From NCBI GenBank assembly GCA_032209605.1, contig JASFXZ010000056.1, positions 1,054,001 through 1,118,000 of the forward strand: a stretch of 64,000 nucleotides of DNA. Direction: 5' to 3'. Both the position numbers and the translations under genes were made by a program. The notes beneath the pieces were generated by a model. The model saw only the letters and a list, made by a program, of their open reading frames with translations. It did not search any database and was not told the DNA's origin. The DNA comes from Mactromeris polynyma. Lineage: Eukaryota; Mollusca; Bivalvia; Venerida; Mactridae. This document shows, one piece after another, positions 11,001 through 23,000 of the stretch (position 1 is the stretch's first letter; every line of letters starts with the position of its first letter).

Positions 11001-14000
11001 CTGTATTCCCTCGTTATAAACAGTGCTAACATGTTCTTCCGCATGCAAATGCTGTTACATGTATATGTAAAAGACTTACCCAAGCGTTTGCCCATGGAAA
11101 TAAAGCTCCTAGCAAGAAAATTCCAAGTAAAGGACCGGAAGCGGCCCCTGTAAAACTCAAAGACGCCTGAAAAAAAAATAGTGAATTCATATGAGATGCT
11201 GACTGATTTTACTCAATATAGACCGAGTCAACCATTTATATGAAGAACTGGCATGGCCATCATTTATTTATACGGAATACTGGAATAGTATAGAATGTTT
11301 ACTCAAATGCTTCTAAAAATAGATATGCCAATATAACGTGTGGAATGTCTAAATATAGAAATTCCAATATAACGTGTGGAACTTCTATAGATCGAAATAA
11401 ATGGCATGTGGAACTTCTAAAAATAGAAATGCCAATATAGCATGTTGAACTTCTATAAATAGAAATGCCAAATAGCCAGAGTTACGTTTTAAAACAGAAC
11501 CTCCAAACTAACGCATGGTACTTATAACGGCAAGACATACTCTTATCAACTATAACACGCTCTACATTGGATGTACGCTCGTATATGCAATGCTTCTATA
11601 CGTAGCAACTGAAACACCTTAATACTATTTTATACCTGTAAAACAGTTCCGCCAAGATTTTGAGCCATGAAAGCAAAGCCAACACCGGCAGCCCCATAAA
11701 AAACAACTGTAATATGAACATTTTATGGATTAGTACTGCATGTACAATGTATATCAGTTTTCATTAACGAATGTCTATATTCTTGCTAAGGGACATATAT
11801 GCGTCTATGTTATACCCAAAGGAATGTGATATTGAAAACCACAATGAAAAATATTAATTTAATATAGACTTGTAGATGTATATAGCATACATGCGTATAC
11901 ATACTGACTGCTTGTGTGTTTTGAAGGGCTATGTCCTGTGAAAGTGTCATTGCCAGTTCGACTGTATCATTTACTTTTATCAATGAATATTATTACTATA
12001 TCCGTTTGATGATGTTTGTCTCGTCAATTTTGACATTCTGTGTATCCATAAGCAGACTGGATTCAAACACATCACCAAACTATAGAAATTGAGAGATCCT
12101 TCGAGCTTACGAAAGACAGGGGTAGGTCTAATAATGATAACTAAAGTCACCCTGTTTCTCTGTACACATATTACTTCAGCTATTTACCAAGAAGTTTGAT
12201 AATCCACATTTTAGCGCTTTCGGAAACTTTATGACCAATCAGTGGTTTGCAAATATCTTCCCATGTGACCGCAGACAATGCATTCAGACATGAAGACATA
12301 GTGCTGAAAAATGTCAACAAAACAAATAAATATGATACAACAGAATACAGGTAATGTTCTAAACAAAGGGAGGGTATCACCATATCCCATATAAATGTGT
12401 AACTGCTCTTTGTGATGATCTCCCTTAGCGGTATTCATGAATGTCATGTTATGTATTTTTGAATAAAATGACGATTACACATTGAAAACATAATTATATT
12501 GTTTTTTTATTTATTTCATTTTATAAAATGCAATAAGAACAATGGCAATATTTTATATTTTAAATTGAAAAGAGAAGTCTAAGTAATAGATCACCACTCT
12601 CAATCATGTTTGTGATGTCAGTGGACTCTGTACTTTGTAAAGGAACACCACTGCATAGGGAATAATTGTCTAGGTACATAAAGCTAGCGAGTTGTGGCTA
12701 ATTGTTCCGGTTAGGGGAACTTGATTTTTTTCTATTTTTTCTATTTTTGTGACATATTTGTTGAACCTTCTCTATAAACAAATACACAATAATTATATAC
12801 GCAGTCTTAAATGATACACTATACGTTTATGTGTTTTACTTTGTATACATTGTTAATTTGTTATAGCCTAATTCAACAATGGTAAATCCATGCTCCTGAT
12901 GATCCATATGTCAACGATGGTATGTAGATGCTTATTTTCAGATAGTAAACTCTGACGTGCGCATTTGGTGTTAGTGGAGTTGTCTAAACAGACAACCACA
13001 TTATCGAATTTGGTTTATAGTTTATGATTCTATTTTAGTATAACGTCAAAATATGCATCACTTCAAGTAACATACCTTAAAGCCCCACTAAATAAACAGG
13101 AAACAAACAATCCAGGAAGTCCGGGGTACCCTAATATTTCCATGACAAAATAAGGGATCAATTGGTTTGAATTATCCACATTTCCGTTTGTCAAGGGGTC
13201 ACAGCCCTTTTGTGCATAATACGCAAACATGACAATACCAGCCAGTGACGTCATAGTGACCAGAATGATAACACCAGCCACATTGAGCAACACAGCACTG
13301 AAATAAAAAAAGTTTGAGATGTTTGAATCGTGTTTTAACCCTTGCCTCCTTGCTGTCCCCCTTAACTCTCCATGGTTATTTTCATTTTTTCGGCCTGACC
13401 ATTCCTTGTCCTCTATACTTGCTTACCACTGCATCTCCCGGATGTGTTACATGTATTGGCTGTTGTTGTCCTGGGGTATGTTACGCTCCACACAGCGCTT
13501 TGATTCCACTACTGTTCCATTCACATATGAAGGTATCGGAATAAACGCCCGATGCTAAAGGAGAGTAGGGGTATGTATGTGGAGGCATTGTCTTATGTTT
13601 GTGGCCTTATTTGTAACAAACTAATCTCTATTGCAACATTGTTTTCAGATACATAACTATGGTGGTCGTCAGTTGACCTAACCAATTTTCCTTGAATAAA
13701 TTATTAACGTGTCATTCGGCAAGCAGCTGACAAGTAAGCTATACGAATCAGAGATGCAAGACAAATGACCGTAGCCAAATGTCACAGTAGGACATGCCCT
13801 GCCAAGAATGGAGTTCGAAGCCGGACCCTTCAGGTGACAGGCGTTCGCTCTACCAACTGAACTAAACAGACGGATATGTTAGATGTTATTTTCGACAAAA
13901 GGGAAGGTATACATGTAACCATTGACACAATTGTGGCTACGACACTTTGTAATAGAAAATAAGATTAAGCATTCATAATATCAAACAAACATCAATATAA

Positions 14001-17000
14001 ACTACAAAATATTTAACAACATGTCAACAAACTAGATCAATGAAGAGAAGCTACATTTAAAATGAGGAGAACATTATTACCATCGTTAATAGTGAACTGT
14101 ATCACTTTTCTTTCGTACGTTTGTACAATTTATATACAATTTATATACATGTGAAACAATTGACTAATATGAATAGTAAATTCACCATGTATTTGGTCTT
14201 TTCAAATAATGTAGTCTGTATTCATAATATAGTGGTCATTCTTATATAAAATGAAATTCGTCCTCTTAAACGTTACACAATTGACATTTAATTGAGGATC
14301 TTTCGAATAAATATCGAAGTAGTAACAGGACAAATACATTGCAAGCTATGCATAAGGTACACAAGCACATATGCGACATCACCAGAGCAACATCCTTTTG
14401 AGAGATTAATTATTTGGCTGTTGCGAGAGGAGGTTGTTGCTCACAAGGGGTTAAGTTGGTCGTGAATGATTACTGCAAGAACATTACTTATGGTGTTCAT
14501 TATAGTTTGCTTCTAAAGATAGGGTAGCTCTGGATGAAGTGTAACGTTATGTACTCAAAGATAATAAGGTTGTGACTAAACTTTAATATATATACACAAC
14601 ACGAAACTGATGATAATCGGTATAATTCACGAGGTTTAAAGTGTGTCTGGTTTTAATGCCAACTTACCGTCTAGAATCTGTCAGTGACCCAACAGCACAG
14701 TATCTTTGTACACTTGCTTGATTGACACCGTACGTACCAAGCCAGCCTACCGCTCCACCCACAACCAGTGACCATACCGAATGTCGGACAGTAGGGTCCG
14801 GATCAGCTCTGAAATATTACATCATGTACTTTATGGCTTCTTCTTCTTCTCCATGTTTTAACGTTCGTATTTTACATCGATTATGAAACGAACCAATATC
14901 AATAGATGGTTTTTCCCTTACTTACCGACCAGTCCTCGCACCTAAGTGGATTAAATGTGTATTTCGCGGTTCAACCTTGTCGAAAGCAAAGCTCGCACGC
15001 ACAACCTTCTGATCAAGTCAGGTGCTCTTCTTCGACCAATATGACTATTCTTTATATTATCATTTCACTTAATAAAAGTATATATATACAAATGTATTCG
15101 CTATTTATACATAATCGCAACATCTTGCTATATGTTTCATATCGAAAAAGATTGATACAAGGTAATTCCCAAGGACATCCGAACAAAACGCTGATCACCT
15201 AAACTAGACAAATGACTTTAATTTGTTACGAGTCGTACTTTGAAAGACGGAAACTTAGTTTTCCTGTGATATATCGGCTATCACGGGATATCATCTAATG
15301 GTTTTATGAATGGGGACACAACTTTGAGCTAAAAAACAATAAGTGATATAACGAACAAAAACATAAACTCACTCCCAGAATTCAATGCGGCCCCATGCTT
15401 CATTCAATCTCCAAACTTCACTCATACCTCCAACTTTCAGTGTACCCTGAAAAATATATTTATTGTTCAAGAAGTACGTTGTACAGGGAACATGTGTCTC
15501 GGCATGGTCGGGTGCCAATGTTGGTAAGTACTCGATGATGCCACGGGGAAGTGCACTGTAGTATGGACAGATATTTAAATGAACGTATCTATTGCCATAA
15601 GCGAGTGAGAATGTTAGTAAAACACGTGCAAACACGATGGAGTAACGATCAAAGTTACAACCGATTATCAAAGTTCAAACTGTTTTATGTTCCTAGAAGT
15701 TTGTGCAAGGATGCCTGCTTTGTTGGTCAGAAATGAATCTTGAAATCCAAGGCGATCTTCCAAACTGATTCAACAGATGAGTGAGATGATCCTTAAATTC
15801 GTTGATGTACATGTTTCTTAGTTATATAGTGCAACTTTCCTTTAGCCGCCTGCTTGCAAGGGCGACATTCTCCATAACAACAAGCTTACTATCAATTTTC
15901 AGCTTTTGTTTAGAGCTAATTGCTCTAGTCTAGAGAGGTTTAATTGAACATCAATATAAACGACAGGAATAATGTGTTATAGAAGTGTGCTCAACATATA
16001 TAGGGCTGCTTTGGAAAGGAGCATTGTTCGTATGTACCTGTATTACTATAGCAAGGATGCCTGCTATCATTATAATGGACTGGAATACGTCTGTCCAAAC
16101 CACAGCTTTCATACCACCCTGTAAGTTAAACATAATATGTTGTACTAAAATATTAAAGACGTGCTGGTTTGGGGTTAGGACAAACTCCTCACTGCGATTA
16201 TCTCCCCTAGTTGAAAAATTAGCGCTGTAATTTTTTAAAGGGAGATAATTGCCTGGAATATTGGAAGACCACTGATGTCAAATAATAATCACATCACCAG
16301 AGTCGTCGTACCTATACACATTAGTGGAACTGTAGCAGGAACGACTACTCTGTATAGAGATTTCTTAGTCACCATCGCGGTTGTCTCCCTTTAGAAAATA
16401 CAGCCAGGGGAGAGAAGCGCTGTGAGGAGTTTGAGAAGGTTTCATTGGCCAAAAATTGAAACAAAACAGAACATCTAATGGTTATATCACGTGTTGCAAT
16501 CAATACGTAAAATAATGAAATCTCTCGAGATAAATTTTAAATTCTCATAAACACGAACGTAATTTAATGATTTTATAAAGCGAATCCCTTTACCGTGTTA
16601 TAACATGAAACAACGATACTTATAACATTTGTTTACTTTTCAATACGATTAAAATTTAAGGTAGGTAAGAAAACATGTATGGAAACGATTTGAATGCGTG
16701 AATCAAGGAGCATGAAAACGATTTAAAGTAGAACATCCCTAATGTATACAAAATTGAAACATCGGTCGATATCGGTAATTTTTGTGACGAGTCCGTTGGT
16801 AATACCCGACAATATTCGGAAACGACCGATCTTCGACAAAAGAGTCACGGAATTTACCGATATTAGCCGATGTTTCATTTGTTTTGGCAATAATCCATTA
16901 GGGTGTTCTACCTTAAATCGTTTTTATACAACTTGATTCATGCATTTAGTAACCACTAATGCAGTTATTTGTTTATATATTTCGTAAGAAAAAAAACCGT

Positions 17001-20000
17001 TCCCATCTTACTAGAAATGTATATAAAGTCGAAACTCCGCCAACCGTTATAATAGTGGCCCAAGTTGGAAATCCGGTCACTGAAAATAAATAAACTGATA
17101 GTTCTTATAAACAAACACATGATTAGGAATAGGTTGCTACAGGGAACGCCACATACATTAGACAGTGCCTCCCCACACAGATCTCCGGGAAAACAACAAT
17201 CCATAAAACACAAGGCACTTGACTGAAAAACAACGAACGTTTAATGCCTCGGTCACATGAAGCTCCCGGCGTACGGACTTCGAACGGGCTATAGTCCTGC
17301 ACGGTTCATCGAGTCTTACGGACCCGACTAAAGAGCAAAACAGTGAAAATGAACTTGAAAAATGGGTTCTTAATTTCGAGGTGGTCTTATTATTGAAGTG
17401 GTTTTAATGTGAGGTTTAACTGTACAATGATTAAAAGGAATAAACCATGAAGGTGAATGGTAATATAATACTTCCTACCTGCTTCTAGAGCCGTCGATGG
17501 AGCATAGGATGCGATGCCCATGTACAAAATCTGCAAATAAAAAGATGTTGTATCAACGTATATTACCACACACTCTAGTTATTAGTCCTTTTTAGACTGG
17601 GGCGTTAGCCCCATGTCTTTGGTAACCGTAATTTTGTAAACAGCCGTATCAGAGTTAGACGGTTTTGATACCACTCTATGTATCACTGCGCATGATTTGC
17701 ATAAACAAATCAAATGTCTAATTTATTGTGACGTCACAAACCGCCGTACTACTTTTTCCTTTTCCTTTCACTTTTTGATGGATTTGCATATTGCTGTGAA
17801 GGTAAATATATTTTTTTAGGAAATTTTATATTTAAATTGGGAAAAATATATACTGACTACCGACTTAGAAATAAAGAACCCCCCGGGCATATTTAATATT
17901 GACCCCCGGGCATATTTTATTTTGACCTCCGGGCAAATTTTGTTTTGATCCCCCCACATGTTAAACTTTGACCCCGGGCAGGTTTGGGTTTGACCCCCGG
18001 GCAGGTTTCTGTTTGGAACAAATAGATATTGAAATTGAGCTCTTTTAAAAAAATCGTTTCCAACCGTAAAGATTGCGGACAAAAATAAAGAAAATACTAA
18101 CGAATTGGGGTGGAAACCATCAAGACAAGTTTTCAAGGGTCCCAAGGGTGGTCTTATTATAGAGGTGTTACTGTATTTGCCTCATTATTACCAAACACTA
18201 TTTCTTACAAAAATCCGTTTGTGTTATTACATGGCATTTGTTTTATTGTCTCTTCAGATTCCCTTCATATATTTCTCAATAATTATTTTGCTACACGTTT
18301 TTCAGTGTCGAAAATTAATACATGCTAGTTTATTGTTGTCAAATAATTACAAAATTAGTTAAGAATACCGTTATCAATATTTTGAATTAACTGCTCCATA
18401 GATTGTAGAATAACACAAATAAAGCATATACTTGAAAATCAGGGATGACTGTATGTATTAATGTTTGAACTATTTATGAAAATGCATGTATTACTATGTG
18501 TTTGTACTTTATACAGTATGATGTTAAGTATATATGTTACACGTCTTGTCCATATGTTTTGTAAAGTAAATGGTCAAAGACATTGCTTATGCCAGTATTT
18601 CAATAAAGGTATGTAAAGTGTGTTATTGTGTAACACTATCTACTGGAAAATATTTAAAAAACATATTCTCGTTAGCTGTACTATTTCCTCATTTGTTGAC
18701 AACCGCTTCTAAGTAAATAAATAATGTTCAGCATTTGTACGAGTAACGTTTTAAGTAGGGGTAACATTATAATAAATTAACATTTTACTTTACAGAAAAA
18801 TCACACGAAGCTCATGGAAAAAAACACGAACATTTTAATGCACATACTTTATAATGTAATGGGCCAGGTAATATATCTCTATACGTTCGTGGTATATAAA
18901 ACACATTTCACAGATTATTTACCACCGTTGTAACAGACGATTTATTAGACTATTGTTCGAGGTTTGGATGGCATTTACATTTACACCAATGCAAACATAT
19001 ACAGATGTCGATCAGTACAAACCAAACTCGATAAATGTACATTTCTACTGTTTCGATTGTGTGTACTTGTGTTACATATCGTCGCCACCAGTTTCACATG
19101 TGCGACGCATCCGGAAGAATGCTTATCATTTTAGATGTTTGGAGGTTAGTGCATGCTACAGGAGATACCCCAGTTCCAGAAACACCCCTGGTTTATTTAC
19201 GTGGCCGATGTAAAGCATCGTACTCGGGACCTCGCTTGTTCAAAGTCTCATACGATAGACTGTCAGTACTGTTAGTGGTGATTAGATTAGAATTATTTCA
19301 ACATATAATGTACAATTTACATGGCAATATAAAATTTAGAAATACATTATTAAAAACAAAAGGTCTGAATCAATCAAGCCCCATATTAATCAACAGTATA
19401 TGTTAAGGATAACACAATAAGAGTTCATGTAAAAACTTAATATATATACATGTAGTATCAAAGTCAGTACTGTTAGTGGTGGATCGGGAGTTCGGGAGAT
19501 CGAACCTGCGACCCCTAGATTACTAGTCCTGCGCGTTACCACCAGTTCAAATATCCGTTACTAATGTTTCGATTATATTTTCGGTTTCTATATATTTATG
19601 ATGAATCAAAGCATTCTTTGTTGTACTGTATGCTTTAATGCGTTCATGGGACGATGTCCCGGTCAATGATTTTAATTTGGAACCAAAATAACATAAATTG
19701 TATATCAAGAAATGTCAAAATATAAGTTATATAGGACCGCGCTAGTTTGGCAATGTTGGTATTGTAAAAATCTGTTTATAACAAAACCGTATTTTGAGCG
19801 TCAGAACATGTAATAAATGAAACATTGTTCTCATACATATTAGTCGTTCCCAGATTCTTATTTCCAATGGGGTCCTACTTATGCCTTGGTTGGAGGTTTG
19901 GTCAGATAATACCATACGCAAGAGATGGTCAAATAAAAGGGAACAAAATTATTAGTTGTTGTAGCTGAACAAAGCGCAAAGACAAATGAGACGATAATCG

Positions 20001-23000
20001 TTTGAACATGTTATCTGTAAACTTGTTTTGATTAAATCTTGTTGTTGAAATATCCCCAAAAAGGGGATCAATGTAATGTCTGGTGTAAACATTCACTCAA
20101 GCTCAATAGTTCGGCCACACTGGGCCTTTATCAAGAGCAAAGAACACAATATTTCACAATATCAAATTTATAATAGGTTTGTAAGTGTACAAGAAATTGT
20201 ATTGTGTTTATTGTGACATATAATCATTATACTTGACCAAGACCGTCAGAATAATAACTTAAGCTGAATTGTTCAGTAATAAAATGTCCTGACGATTTAT
20301 CTACACAAATCGAGCTATATATATATAAATTATTATAAGAAGTAGATCTATGTTGTTACTAGTAAATTATAACTTATCTGACTCTTCGATCATAAGAACA
20401 GTACTAGGCCTATATAGAGTGTTTGTTTTCCACGTAATAAACCATACAGAAACTGCTGACAAACTATGAAGCCACGTGAATTGTGACGTCATTTTGCTAC
20501 TTCAGATTGCCCAATTTGTATGCATTCGGCAAAGGTGGCTTCAGTGGTTAACGCTGTTTACTACGAATGCGAAGTTCTAAGGTTCTATCCCTCGTCAAGT
20601 CGGGTAAAAAACAAATGTTTTGCCGTGTTTCCAAACTGACATAGTACTGGTATGTTACCCGGTAAGTACTGGTTAGACTCCATAAAAGTACGGTTTAGAC
20701 TCCATGAAAGTACTGGTTAGACTCCAGAAAAGTACTGTTTAGACTCCAGGAAAGTACTGGTTAGACTCCAGAAAAGTACTGTTTAGACTCCAGGAAAGTA
20801 CTGGTTAGACTCCAGAAAAGTACTGTTTAGACTCCAGAAAAGTACTAGTTAGACTCCAGGAAAGTACTGTTTAGACTCCAGAAAAGTACTGGTTAGACTC
20901 CAGAAAAGTACTAGTTAGACTCCAGGAAAGTACTGGTTAGGCTCCATGAAAGTACTGTTTAGACTCCAGGAAAGTACTGGTTAGACTCCATGTAAGTACT
21001 GGTTAGACTCCAGAAAAGTACTGTTTAGACTCCATGAAAGTACTGTTTAGACTCCAGGAAAGTACTGGTTAAACTCCAAGTAAGTACTGGTTATACTCCT
21101 AGAAAGCACTGGTAAGACTCCATGAAAGTACTGGTTAGTACAGGAAAGACTTTACATGTATTAAAATACCTTTCAAACCGCATTTAACAACAAATACAGA
21201 AAAGCTCGATTATAAGTCCACCCTTTGGACCCTTGACAATTGGTCTTCTTATTGAGGTCGTCTTAATGTTGAGGTTGAATTAGAGAGCAAAACAGTGAAT
21301 ATAGAATTGAACAGTGTGTTCTTAATTTTGAGGTGGTTTTATTTTTGAGGTGGTTTCTGATGTATTTACAACGTAATTTTTGCTCATGCATTTTTTTGGT
21401 GTTTGTGACTGTATTACTTTATTATAGTTTTCATGTTTGGTCAATAATGAAGCCCCCCCCCCCCCCCCCCCCAATACAAATATAACTTTGAGGACTCGAC
21501 ACGTTTGAGATTACTCCAAACCATATGAAAATTATATTCAGTCACTAAAAACAACACTGAAAAGTAAAAGTAACGAAGTAATGTTCCATAATTATCCTGT
21601 TATTATCATTAGCTAATTATCTATGAAAACAAAATACTTCAGAAAATCCCTTGTACATAACATATAGGGTCATAAATGGCACACACGGTATAATGCCTTA
21701 TCTATATACTATAACTTAACTCCGCGCCACGGAACACAGTTAATCTGTGCAGCCGTACTAACATGGTTTTGCTTATTTGCATATCAGTGTTGTGTAAACC
21801 AATCAAGTCTTACGTTAACCACCAAGGCAATTTCTCTTCACCCGAACAACGTTTGTAACCCTGACGCGGATTGGTTAACCTTTCGATAAAGGGTACGTTA
21901 CTTTACCGAAATCCACTGAATTTTGGTGAATTTACCGAAATCCATTTTGGATCTGGAGCGACCAGCCATCAGAAGATCTCGGCATTTTTTATGTTGCACA
22001 ACAAATCTTAACCTTAACAGTTGCACCGACCATCTTATAGCAAGACATTACTTGTTTAATGGTATGTACCACTTGGTAATTGAGTATAGTTGTGTATTTT
22101 TCACTCACAGTAAAGCAATTAGCCATGGTATCACTACACAAATAGCGATCATTTTTATAATTAAAAGGTTTACAAACAAAAAAGTGGTCACATGGTTAAT
22201 ACACTTATTTTCGGCGTAACTGTATAACATTGATTATGAGCTACATTTTTGACCACCAAATGGTGTCCTCGAAGCGGGCTCTGTCCAATCATAGTTTCAC
22301 CTAAGAGGCACCAAACGGGGTTTTCGTTCACCCAAGAGGTACCAAACGGGGTTTTCGTAAGATGTGCGAACATTATTAGTTGGATATTGCATCATCTTTT
22401 TACGTCATCAACTTGTTTACAAACCAGAACGAGGCAGACTTCCCCAGGCGCACGAATCTAATGAGAAAGCTTCCAGACGATCCAAATCACTGACCTCATG
22501 TTTCATTGCAAAACATAAAAAGATGTTGCTTCAGACTTAGTAATACAATGTAGTACATTAATGTATTTTTTAGTTTAAAATGAAAAATATGAAAGTAAAC
22601 TGTGTACTGAATTATTCAACTTGCAAAGACTTTTCTGCTTAGAGGCACGAATCTTCGAAAAAACAGCATATATAAAATGACCCTGATAAGGCAGGTCCAT
22701 GAATATAGTATACATAAATCCGATTTAATTTATTTTTCAACACGTTGCAAAAAACATTATTATGTTTAACATACCGGGATACATCATTCTATCTACGCCG
22801 CTTATCTTTTTTTAAAAGTTTTTTCTTGTTTCAAAAAGCGTTCTCCCACAGGAGATTGTCACGAGTTCTTTCCCTTTATCGTGTAAAGAGTTCTCTCCCT
22901 TGGCTCCTTCTATAGTACAACGTTCAACGTTTTTCACACTATAAAAAGGGGCAAGGGGAGAGAACTCTATATTGGATCAAGGGAAAGAACTCGTGACGAT

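Larger units (their letters stand above)
18080..20525. other. Intron 2 sequence with few recognisable features
   Basis: AT-rich intronic DNA. Apart from a short R3 piece near 18125, the tRNA-like stretch at 19470-19560 and a small repeat near 20055, I see nothing. Short open frames are not supported as genes. Confidence 0.55.
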
